Below, piece by piece: positions 1 through 6,052 of a stretch of 13,621 nt of DNA. Both the position numbers and the translations under genes were made by a program. The notes under the pieces were generated by a model. That model did no database searches and had not been told where the DNA came from. It saw nothing but the letters and a program-made list of their open reading frames with translations. The stretch is taken from positions 1 through 13,621 of the forward strand of contig JAFGSL010000633.1 in assembly GCA_016934645.1 (NCBI GenBank), given 5' to 3'. This stretch comes from Anaerolineae bacterium (GTDB lineage Bacteria; Chloroflexota; Anaerolineae; B4-G1; SLSP01). Position 1 is the first letter of the stretch. Each line of letters opens with the position of its first letter.

Positions 1-118
1 AATCTCATACCACAACTCCAGTCAAATTAACCATGCTGTATACAGACGCCATTCAACACGGACAGAGTCACCCTATTTACAGTATAAACTATGCCAGTTA
101 GATGAACGTTAGTGTTCC

Positions 119-137
119 ATTGCGATTGTGTCGCAAT
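119..137. repeat. Short hairpin, 7-bp stem
   Basis: ATTGCGA (119-125) and TCGCAAT (131-137) are exact inverted repeats around a 5-nt loop. The hairpin sits 5 bp left of the candidate MITE. There is no T-run on either side, so a terminator is unlikely. It could equally be a chance dyad. Confidence 0.4.
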
Positions 138-190
138 ATCATTAGGGTCTGTAAAAGAATAACTCCCAGCTCATTTGGTTGATATGGCCC

Positions 191-230
191 ATCCCCCCTT
201 TGTCCCCCCTTCCATGTGGAAAGGGGGGAT
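191..230. repeat. C-rich/G-rich inverted repeat inside the MITE
   Basis: ATCCCCCCTTT (191-201) is the exact reverse complement of AAAGGGGGGAT (220-230). A second CCCCCCTT copy at 204-211 can compete for the same G-rich arm by pairing with 218-228 with one bulge, so two mutually exclusive hairpins are possible. It resembles short C/G-tract repeats common in intergenic regions of repeat-rich bacterial genomes. Confidence 0.55.
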
Positions 231-239
231 AGGTAAAAA

Positions 240-276
240 GTGTTTCGTGGACGCGCTTTGCGCGTCCACGAAACAC
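240..276. repeat. Perfect 17-bp hairpin, 3-nt loop
   Basis: GTGTTTCGTGGACGCGC (240-256) and its exact reverse complement (260-276) flank a TTT loop. On the minus strand the right-hand side of the stem is followed by TTTTT (positions 239 down to 235), so read leftward it looks like a factor-independent terminator. It lies inside the candidate MITE and may be part of that element rather than a terminator for any resident gene. Confidence 0.7.
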
Positions 277-434
277 ACAAAAAAAGACTCCCTTGCGCGA
301 AGCGCAGGCCTACGCAGAGCGCATAGCCGCGTCGGAGGGGGCATGTTTTCGTTCAGGGACTTACACCTTTACAGACCCTAAGGGGGAACGTTCATTGAGG
401 GATAGAAAATTCTGATTCACCAGAGGTCAAAACA

Positions 435-469
435 TTTTGCGGCTACGAGCCATGCTCGTAGCCGCAAAA
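435..469 (-). terminator. Perfect 16-bp hairpin, possible terminator of the small membrane protein gene
   Basis: TTTTGCGGCTACGAGC (435-450) and GCTCGTAGCCGCAAAA (454-469) pair perfectly around a 3-nt CAT loop. It begins 26 bp past the stop codon of the minus-strand gene ending at 496. Read leftward, the stem ends in AAAA followed by TGTTTTG, a mediocre U-tract. A terminator is plausible by position and stability. The architecture (16-17-bp stem, 3-nt loop) matches the hairpin at 240-276, so it could instead be a dispersed palindromic repeat. The octamer AAAACATT occurs at 429-436 and again at 466-473. Confidence 0.5.
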
Positions 470-495
470 CATTCTCTCTCGGAAGCCCCCTGTTT

Positions 496-915
496 TTATG
501 TTTCTTCTCGCCCCGCCTTATCGTCGGCGACAGTGCCTGCTTCTGCGGTGGAGTGGGATTTCGAGTAGCAGTGACGATGCCAATGATGCCACCAGTGCGC
601 TCCCGGCCCCCCGGCGTGCATTGCAGCCCAGCGGTGACGGCGCGCTACAAACAGCCCCCCAAAAGCTAGCAGCACTAACGGGAAGACAGCGCACGCTAAC
701 ATTGGTAACATCAGGAACCCATGCCCACCGAAGTGCCTGCCCCACATTGGCATCGCCGGGTAAGATTGCAGCGGCGCATCTCCATTCGAGGTCACGGGCG
801 GGTAATAGATCACCTGACGTTCCATCCCCAGCACCAGTGGAATGAAAGCCGTCCCCATACATATAAAGAACATCACGGCGATGCCACCCAACACCAACCA
901 CTTCTTGTCAATCAT
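496..915 (-). CDS. Small two-helix membrane protein with His-rich tail, unknown function
   Basis: This gene encodes 139 residues. I do not recognise the family. The sequence shows a hydrophobic helix at about residues 6-30, a roughly 30-residue presumably extracytoplasmic segment rich in Pro, Met and Gly, and a second helix at about 67-91 followed by basic residues (RRHR). The cytoplasmic-looking tail is His/Trp-rich (HWWHHWHRH near 107-115). The tail could bind metal, but nothing proves this. The start at 915 is supported by GGAGGTG seven nucleotides upstream. Alternative frames over the same DNA lack such a site and have no recognisable protein features. It follows GH44 on the same strand after a 190-bp gap carrying its own operator-like repeats, so it is probably transcribed separately. 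Membrane location and a possible response-regulator site suggest an envelope-stress or metal-response role, which is speculative. Confidence 0.7.
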   Translation of the reverse strand: MIDKKWLVLGGIAVMFFICMGTAFIPLVLGMERQVIYYPPVTSNGDAPLQSYPAMPMWGRHFGGHGFLMLPMLACAVFPLVLLAFGGLFVARRHRWAAMHAGGPGAHWWHHWHRHCYSKSHSTAEAGTVADDKAGREET

Positions 916-931
916 TCAACACCTCCATTGA

Positions 932-968
932 ATTAGAGTTGGGAAGTTTTCCCGGTTACTACTCTAAT
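932..968. repeat. Interrupted dyad in the leader/promoter of the small membrane protein gene
   Basis: ATTAGAGT (932-939) and ACTCTAAT (961-968) are inverted, enclosing a nested GGGAA/TTCCC pair (941-945 and 949-953). The outer right arm overlaps the proposed -10 region. It could be an operator dyad or, if transcription begins upstream, a leader hairpin ahead of the ribosome binding site at 920-926. Confidence 0.35.
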
Positions 969-969
969 A
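964..969 (-). promoter_or_regulatory. Possible -10 element for the small membrane protein gene
   Basis: Read on the minus strand this is TATTAG, lying six bases downstream of the four-repeat block. No good -35 hexamer is visible; the repeat block occupies that place. This is typical of activator-dependent promoters. The exact -10 assignment is uncertain. Confidence 0.35.
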
Positions 970-975
970 TGCCAA

Positions 976-1019
976 AGGATTGTGAAGAAGTTATGAAGAG
1001 GTTGGGGAAGAGTTGTGAA
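976..1019 (-). promoter_or_regulatory. Four tandem 11-bp repeats, OmpR/PhoB-type operator candidate
   Basis: Four contiguous 11-bp units read on the plus strand as AGGATTGTGAA (976-986), GAAGTTATGAA (987-997), GAGGTTGGGGA (998-1008) and AGAGTTGTGAA (1009-1019). TT at unit positions 5-6, G at 9 and A at 11 are invariant. On the minus strand the units read roughly TTCAYAACYYY, one helical turn apart. Known PhoB- and OmpR-family regulators bind head-to-tail 10-11-bp repeats covering the -35 region. The block lies 61 bp upstream of the start at 915, where the -35 would be. The identity of the regulator is unknown. Confidence 0.6.
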
Positions 1020-1022
1020 ATA

Positions 1023-1104
1023 TACTGACCTGAACATGAAAAACTTAAACTATTCCTGTGCATTGTAGGCGTAGAAAGTTTAGCAAGATACGTTCGGGTC
1101 AGTA
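1023..1104. repeat. TA-bounded 82-bp inverted-repeat unit after GH44
   Basis: TACTGACCTGAAC (1023-1035) and GTTCGGGTCAGTA (1092-1104) pair over 13 positions with one mismatch, which is G-U in RNA. They enclose 56 bp in which a second partial pairing (CTTAAACT with AGTTTAG) is possible. The unit begins one base after the GH44 stop codon. There is no downstream T-run on the minus strand, so it is not a typical intrinsic terminator. Excluding the flanking TA on each side it could be a tiny MITE-like element. Which of these is true cannot be told from the sequence. Confidence 0.4.
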
Positions 1105-1105
1105 G

Positions 1106-3268
1106 CTATCCCGTGCGCAGAACGATGGGCAGGTAGATAAAGAAATTCCATTTTACCGGAACGCCGGGGGTGACCACGAATAGGGTAATGGAATTGGCCG
1201 GGTACGAACGGGTGAAGTCATCGAGTAAAAGCGTCTGATCCGGATCACGCACGATTGCGCCAAGATTGGCGGCGCTGTAACGATAAGTTTCGACGGCGAG
1301 CGTTGAGTGAAATCCGGTGATGGTCAGGCTACTGACCAGGGTTTGGTCGGTTTTGTTGATGACCATCAGCGTCAACGCACTGTCGGAATTGCGCTGCGCG
1401 GCATAGATCGCCAGTTGTCCCTGATCCACGCTGACGGCCTGGACACTGACATCACCGAAAGTGCTGCCCTGGCCATCATAGTTGCGGTACATACGGAACG
1501 CGAACGCACCCGGCTGAACATCGGTAGGCGGGCTCCACAGCGTCGCCAGGTCCAACCTCTCGCGGCCAAAAATGCCCAGGACGTCCGCCTGCGCCAGCGC
1601 CCCGTTGATGTGATTCAGTGCGCCCCAGTTGTATTCGGTGATCGCCAGCTTGGTGCCGGGATAGTTGGCATCCACCCACTGCTGCATGCGCCGGATCATC
1701 TGGATGGGTTCGTCGGTGGTGTTCTCGATCCAGCTTTCGTCGTGATATGTGGGGTCCCACAGCGAGCGCGTCGAGCGCAGACGCAGCGCTTGGGTATCGG
1801 CATCGCCTGCTTCTGAAAGCGCCACGCCGCTGGCTTGGGGATAATAATGCACATCCAGGTAATCCAGCAAACGCACGCCATGCACCGTCTCATACGCCTG
1901 CATCTGCTCCAGATACCATTCCGTAAAGCGCCCCCTATCAGGATCGGTGGAGCCAGGGTTCGGAGAACAACAACTGCCGGCATCTGAGCAAAAATACGCA
2001 CACCAGCCCCACGTTACCGGGCCAAGTGTCTGCGCCGACGGATCGGCGGCTTTGATGGCCGCTGCGTAGCTGTAGGTTTTGTCGCGTAGTTCGACGGCCG
2101 TGGTTTCCTCGGGATGGACATCTCGGTGTGTGTGGCTCCACAACATCGGCTCGTTGTCGAGATCGTAGAACTGCACCCCGTCGTTTGCCGCCATCCCGTG
2201 TTCGGCGACCAGGTGATCGACCCAGTTGGTCGCAAACGTCTGGGTGATGGCGATACTGGTGTCGTGCGGGTCGTTGCCCGTGACAGGCTCCCCACCCACT
2301 TGTCCATTGCCGCAATCCGTGTCCCACGGATCCACTGCGTCCTGAGCGCCGTACTCACTCACCTTGAAAGCACAGTCAAAAGGATGGTTCTCCAGGCGGC
2401 GATTGGGCGTCCAGCCGATAAGCGGCAGGGTCAGCACCGTCTCAGTGCCGGTGCGCTGATCCTGCTCTACGAAAGCATCCGCCGATTCGCCGGTATCATC
2501 GGGAATGTTCTCGAAGTACCAATCTGAGCCGGTGTTATGGACGTTGATTGTCCAGTTGTAGCGTGTGGTCGAATTGCCGCCCCAGCGCCGCACAGGCAAG
2601 TGCAACTCGTCCGCCAGGTCTTCATCGGCAAAGTTCATCCCATAGATGTAGGGGCTGATCGCGTGCCGGTCAGCGGTGACATCCACGTTCAGCGATGGGC
2701 CGCCGGTGGGCGGTGGCGTCGGTGAGGGGGTCGCCCCGGTGTCCACCAAGACGATCTGATCCACGAAGAACGTCGGATGGGCATCCGCGGAATTATTGAA
2801 GATCTCAATACCGTAGAGTTGAAGAGAAGTATAGCCTAATAAGGACACATCGACCTGTGTCCATGCACCAGCCACGGGCGTTACGGTCTGTCCAATCTCA
2901 ATGTTACCATCAAAGTGCAACGTGAAGACGATAGGATAGCCGTCCCCTGTGCCGCCGTTGATCCAGAAGCGGAGCGTATCATAGCCGCTCGCATCCAGGC
3001 TGCTATTCCAGTCTGCCAACCACACGCCTGCCCATCCACCGTTGTAAGTGATGGCAATTGAGTTAGCGCCTTGATAAACCGGGCTTGTATTGCTTAGGTC
3101 GACTGTTGCCTCGTTATAAGTCGAAGCCACCCACCCTGAATGCAACGCATCGTCGTAGATGACGGTATCCGCCGATTGTGACAAGGCCAGATTTCCCATC
3201 CGCAACCCGAACCACACGCCCAGCAGCAGGACCAACGCCAGCAGAATTATCCCTTGTTTGAAGTGCAT
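1106..3268 (-). CDS. Secreted GH44 endoglucanase/xyloglucanase-like enzyme with N-terminal CBM-like domain
   Basis: The 720-residue product is predicted to hydrolyse beta-1,4-glucan or xyloglucan chains outside the cell. Residues 5-25 are a signal peptide or anchor. Residues 35-175 form a beta-sandwich-like module (GYDTLRFWINGG) resembling carbohydrate-binding domains. A Pro/Thr linker follows (180-192), then the GH44 catalytic domain from about 194 (SPYIYGMNF, RRWGGN). Glu373 in DLDNEP fits the acid/base and Glu545 in AITEYNWGA the nucleophile. Their spacing of 172 residues is close to the 173 known for the founding GH44 enzyme CelJ. A C-terminal beta domain ends in FIYLPIVLR. Cys423, 427, 433 and 434 form an unusual cluster. 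The start at 3268 is preferred over 3361 because the longer form would put 31 residues before the signal peptide and overlap the upstream gene. AGGGGA lies 8 nt upstream. It is last in the minus-strand train, 50 bp after the ABC gene. Confidence 0.88.
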   Translation of the reverse strand: MHFKQGIILLALVLLLGVWFGLRMGNLALSQSADTVIYDDALHSGWVASTYNEATVDLSNTSPVYQGANSIAITYNGGWAGVWLADWNSSLDASGYDTLRFWINGGTGDGYPIVFTLHFDGNIEIGQTVTPVAGAWTQVDVSLLGYTSLQLYGIEIFNNSADAHPTFFVDQIVLVDTGATPSPTPPPTGGPSLNVDVTADRHAISPYIYGMNFADEDLADELHLPVRRWGGNSTTRYNWTINVHNTGSDWYFENIPDDTGESADAFVEQDQRTGTETVLTLPLIGWTPNRRLENHPFDCAFKVSEYGAQDAVDPWDTDCGNGQVGGEPVTGNDPHDTSIAITQTFATNWVDHLVAEHGMAANDGVQFYDLDNEPMLWSHTHRDVHPEETTAVELRDKTYSYAAAIKAADPSAQTLGPVTWGWCAYFCSDAGSCCSPNPGSTDPDRGRFTEWYLEQMQAYETVHGVRLLDYLDVHYYPQASGVALSEAGDADTQALRLRSTRSLWDPTYHDESWIENTTDEPIQMIRRMQQWVDANYPGTKLAITEYNWGALNHINGALAQADVLGIFGRERLDLATLWSPPTDVQPGAFAFRMYRNYDGQGSTFGDVSVQAVSVDQGQLAIYAAQRNSDSALTLMVINKTDQTLVSSLTITGFHSTLAVETYRYSAANLGAIVRDPDQTLLLDDFTRSYPANSITLFVVTPGVPVKWNFFIYLPIVLRTG

Positions 3269-3275
3269 CGGCAAT

Positions 3276-3315
3276 TTCCCCTTTCCTAAAACACCACTTT
3301 GCTCACGAAAGGGAA
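3276..3315 (-). promoter_or_regulatory. Hairpin that would sequester the GH44 ribosome binding site
   Basis: GAAAGGGAA (3307-3315) is complementary to TTCCCCTTTC (3276-3285) with one bulged base, with 21 nt between. In the minus-strand RNA the 3' arm is GAAAGGGGAA, which is the Shine-Dalgarno sequence of GH44. Folding would hide it, making GH44 translation depend on an unfolding event or on ribosomes arriving from the upstream ABC gene, whose stop codon is at 3319. Confidence 0.4.
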
Positions 3316-3318
3316 CGT

Positions 3319-5154
3319 TCAATTGGCACTGTCTGCGACTGGCATAGCATCTCCGTGCCACAACCGCCGCATCTCCTCACACGTCTCCAGCAGATCGTCC
3401 AGCGTCCCCTGCGCAGCGATGCGCCCATCCTGCATCACGATGATATGGTCAGCGCGGCGCAATGCGACTTTGCGGTGCGAGACGGCGAGACAGGTCGGTG
3501 GGTTTGTGCCATCGCGCTGTTCGAAGATACGCGCCCACAACGTGCGTTCCGTCTCCACGTCCAACGCGCTGGAAAGATCATCGAAGACCAACAGTTCGGG
3601 ATCGCGAACGAACATCCGCGCCGCCGCCGTGCGCTGCACCTGCCCGCCGGACAGCTTGACACCTTTCGGCCCGACCTTCGTATCCAGCCCTTCCTCGAAC
3701 TCGCCCAGGTCGTAGTCCAGCACTGCCAGGCGAACGGCCTGCATCACCGCCGCGTCGTCGCGGTTCAAGCCCATGAGGATGTTGTTGCGCAGCACATCAC
3801 TGAACAGGCGCGGCACTTGCGCCGTGTACGCGCAGCGCGGCGGTGTGAACCAGTCGTCGGGCTTCATCACCAACGTATCGTTCCAGCGAACTTCGCCGGC
3901 GTCCTGGGGCAGCAGGCCGAGTAACACGCGCAGCAGCGTCGTTTTGCCCGATCCCACGCGCCCGGTAACGACTGTAAGCGTCCCCGCGTCCAGGTGCAAG
4001 TCAACGTCCCCGATCCCGTTCTCAGAGTCGGGATAGCGGTAGGTCAAGCCACGCACATCCAGCGCGTGCAGATGATCCGCTGGGGTCTTCTCCGGGTAGA
4101 CCACGTCGGGGAACTCGCCGTCGAGATAGACCGGGCTAAAGGCCGTGAGCGCCTCCGGCGGCGTGCCCTCCATCAGGCGGCCCATCCGCTCCACCGAAAC
4201 GCCGATCTGCCGGTAACGCGCCACGAGCAGGCCGGTGAACGTCGTCAGCTCGCTGATCCCGCTCAGCAAGAAGACGTAGAGCGAGAAATCGCCCACCGTG
4301 AACGTTCCCGCGCGCATAGCCTGCCCGGCCAGAATCAGGATGACACCCGTGCCCAGGTTGACTGCGTTGTGGAACAGCGATCCCAAAATCGTGTTGAAGA
4401 GCCGGTCCTTGATGCTCATCTTCTTGCGATCTTCGTTGATCTGGTCGAAGTGCGCCAGCACGCTTTCCTCTGATGTGGCAACCTTAACGGCCTGCACTGC
4501 GCCGAAGAGTTCGGCGATGAAGCCGGTGACGATGCCGGCGGCTTTGCGGCTGGCGCGGCGGTAGCGCTCGATGCGCTCGGTGGCGCTGTTGGCGAGGATG
4601 CCCACAATCAGGAAGGGGATGATCGCCAGCCCGGCGATGGTCGGGTTGATGATCACCATCGCCACGACGGCGACGACGCCGAAGGCCACCATCCCAAGGA
4701 TGTCGTTGACCCACAGCGCGAACAGGGAAATTTCGAACACATCGCCCCGGAAGCGACTGATAGCCTCGCCGGGGGAGTCGGGCAGCGCGCTCGCGCCGGG
4801 CCGCCGCAGGACGTGCATGAGCAGATTCTTGCGCAGTAGCGTCATCGTATTGGCGAAGAAGGGCACGTTGGTGCTGATGAGGCCGAAAATGCCGCCCAGC
4901 ACGGCCAGCTCACACGCCACGAGTCCCGCGAGCAACGTCCAGATATTCCAACCGGCCGCTGCGTCACCGCTCAGCAGGTTGAAGAACTCCCGCATAATAA
5001 AGCCCGGAACCTGCCATCCGGCGGTCAACACGAGCATACACGCCAAATTCACTGCCCACAACTGCCAGCGGTAGCGGATCATATCGAGAATGACCCGCCA
5101 CGTAGGCAGAGTGGGAACTTTTTCGTCTAGTTTGTCGGGTTTTTCTTCGGTCAT
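3319..5154 (-). CDS. ABC exporter half-transporter with degenerate Walker B (heterodimer subunit A)
   Basis: The 611-residue protein fuses a type IV (exporter) membrane domain, about residues 20-330 with about six helices, to an ATPase domain at about 365-595. Visible motifs are Walker A GRVGSGKTT (398-406, Lys404), Q-loop Gln446, signature LSGGQ (501-505), Walker B LLVFDD (521-526) and switch His560. Asp526 stands where active sites carry the catalytic Glu, so its own Walker A/B site should hydrolyse ATP poorly. The intact LSGGQ can complete the partner's site. The partner encoded at 6053-7798 shows the reciprocal pattern. GAAGGA lies 8 nt before the start. It lies 27 bp after the kinase gene on the same strand, so it is probably in one operon. 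Direction is predicted as export; the substrate is unknown, and the aminoglycoside-kinase neighbour suggests an antibiotic-like compound. Confidence 0.88.
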   Translation of the reverse strand: MTEEKPDKLDEKVPTLPTWRVILDMIRYRWQLWAVNLACMLVLTAGWQVPGFIMREFFNLLSGDAAAGWNIWTLLAGLVACELAVLGGIFGLISTNVPFFANTMTLLRKNLLMHVLRRPGASALPDSPGEAISRFRGDVFEISLFALWVNDILGMVAFGVVAVVAMVIINPTIAGLAIIPFLIVGILANSATERIERYRRASRKAAGIVTGFIAELFGAVQAVKVATSEESVLAHFDQINEDRKKMSIKDRLFNTILGSLFHNAVNLGTGVILILAGQAMRAGTFTVGDFSLYVFLLSGISELTTFTGLLVARYRQIGVSVERMGRLMEGTPPEALTAFSPVYLDGEFPDVVYPEKTPADHLHALDVRGLTYRYPDSENGIGDVDLHLDAGTLTVVTGRVGSGKTTLLRVLLGLLPQDAGEVRWNDTLVMKPDDWFTPPRCAYTAQVPRLFSDVLRNNILMGLNRDDAAVMQAVRLAVLDYDLGEFEEGLDTKVGPKGVKLSGGQVQRTAAARMFVRDPELLVFDDLSSALDVETERTLWARIFEQRDGTNPPTCLAVSHRKVALRRADHIIVMQDGRIAAQGTLDDLLETCEEMRRLWHGDAMPVADSAN

Positions 5155-5181
5155 TGGTTCAATCCTTCATTAGATTTTATC

Positions 5182-6033
5182 TCACAACCGCTCAATGTGC
5201 GGCTCGACAATCACTGCGACATCGAGATGCCATCGTATAATGTCTTCCGCGTTTTCCGTGCCGCTGCGCAGTAACCACCAACTCACGTTCAGGCAGGCGT
5301 ACATATAAGTGAACGCCAATACACGCGACACGTCGATGGCGAGCGCATCGGCAAGAATCGCAGCATTGGTCAGCAAGCGGGTTTCGTTGTGGACGAGTTC
5401 CGTCATCACCGGATTGCAGAGTGTGTTGGCGCAGTCATAAGTGCGCTCGCCAACCACGCCTTTCGGGTCAAAGGCAAGCCAGCCGCGTGATGACTGCCGG
5501 ATGTTGCGGTGATGGATGTCGCCGTGCAACACCCGCACCTCGCGCCGATCAGCCAGCAACCGTTCGGCGAGAGAGGCACTGCGAGTATAGATAGACTCCC
5601 GGCCCGCTTGCCTGTCCGCCGCAGCTTTGTTGAATAACGCCCCAAACCAGCGCTCAAGCATGACCAAACCAGCGCGTGGGGCAGCCTGAGGGACACCGTG
5701 CAGTTGCCTGAGCACCTGTGCGATGATGCGTGTGGCGTTTTCATCCCCACCGCGCTCGACCAGCGTTACAAGCTCATCACCGGCGGCGTATTCCAGCAGA
5801 TGCGCGCCTACGTCGTAACGCAGTAGACGCACCGCTCCATGACCGTCGAAATAGCGTAACGCCACCGCACCACGCTGCTCCTCTGTCTCCGCTGAAGATA
5901 GCAGTTTGAGAACCGCTGTCCCGGCATTGTGTGTGACAGTATAAATGTGACTGGTCATCGTTTGCGTGAGAAGTTGTGGATTTGAAAGATTCCACGCAGC
6001 CAGATAATAGTTCAGCTTTTTATTGTCGTTCAT
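5182..6033 (-). CDS. APH(6)/StrB-like aminoglycoside phosphotransferase family protein
   Basis: The 283-residue protein is predicted to transfer phosphate from ATP to a hydroxyl of a small molecule in the cytoplasm. It matches the APH(6)/hydroxyurea kinase family (streptomycin 6-kinases) along its length: GHGAVRLL and LLEYAAG (65-85), the catalytic loop LHGDIHHRN (169-177, Asp172 and Asn177), SSRGWLAFDPKGVVGE (181-196) with metal-binding Asp189, and a Tyr/Ala-rich C-terminal helical part. Lys43 in AVLKLL is the likely ATP lysine. Length is close to the family's usual 265-310. The start at 6033 begins MNDNKK, 19 nt after the upstream ABC stop. No strong ribosome site is visible, so translational coupling is likely. 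The longer start at 6093 would overlap that gene and add an unrelated Cys/Arg-rich stretch. The real substrate may not be streptomycin; many environmental members are uncharacterised. Confidence 0.82.
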   Translation of the reverse strand: MNDNKKLNYYLAAWNLSNPQLLTQTMTSHIYTVTHNAGTAVLKLLSSAETEEQRGAVALRYFDGHGAVRLLRYDVGAHLLEYAAGDELVTLVERGGDENATRIIAQVLRQLHGVPQAAPRAGLVMLERWFGALFNKAAADRQAGRESIYTRSASLAERLLADRREVRVLHGDIHHRNIRQSSRGWLAFDPKGVVGERTYDCANTLCNPVMTELVHNETRLLTNAAILADALAIDVSRVLAFTYMYACLNVSWWLLRSGTENAEDIIRWHLDVAVIVEPHIERL

Positions 6034-6052
6034 CGTCAACGGTGAAAATGCC

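Larger units (their letters stand above)
143..380. mobile_element. Candidate MITE with TA-flanked terminal inverted repeats
   Basis: TTAGGGTCTGTAAA (142-155) and TTTACAGACCCTAA (368-381) are a perfect 14-bp inverted repeat. Reading inward from GGG on both ends, 21 of 28 positions match, so the similarity extends beyond the perfect core. Both ends are bounded by TA (143-144 and 379-380), as expected for an element that duplicates a TA target, such as IS630/Tc1-mariner or some IS5-group relatives. The interior has no transposase and is filled with hairpins (191-230, 240-276 and imperfect ones near 292-328). Size, lack of coding content, terminal repeats and TA flanks all fit a non-autonomous MITE. 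The parent family is not identified. Confidence 0.6.
1..495. other. Gene-free left region with repeats and hairpins
   Basis: I find no credible gene in this stretch. Open frames here are short, lack ribosome binding sites and run through inverted repeats. Positions 1-141 are comparatively AT-rich and featureless apart from a 7-bp hairpin at 119-137. Positions 143-380 form a TA-bounded inverted-repeat element, listed separately. Positions 381-434 are unremarkable, and 435-469 is a perfect hairpin just past the end of the small membrane protein gene. Confidence 0.7.

Noticed and set aside
175..381. Short plus-strand frame inside the inverted-repeat element
   Set aside because: It runs through three hairpins and one terminal repeat, has no ribosome site and no protein features.
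498..845. Plus-strand open frame overlapping the small membrane protein gene
   Set aside because: No ribosome binding site or recognisable domain; Arg/Ser/Pro-rich composition typical of an antisense shadow. The minus-strand frame has GGAGGTG at the right spacing and two clear membrane helices.
3311..3321. 11-mer GGGAACGTTCA occurring at 384-394, 3311-3321 and (reverse) 4299-4309
   Set aside because: Three copies are curious, but one lies inside ABC coding sequence in a normal protein context and the spacing relative to genes is inconsistent; likely chance plus the bias of spotting an 8-bp palindrome.
3269..3361. N-terminal extension of GH44 to an ATG at 3361
   Set aside because: It would put 31 basic residues before a normal signal peptide and overlap the preceding ABC gene by 43 bp; the ATG at 3268 has a proper ribosome site.
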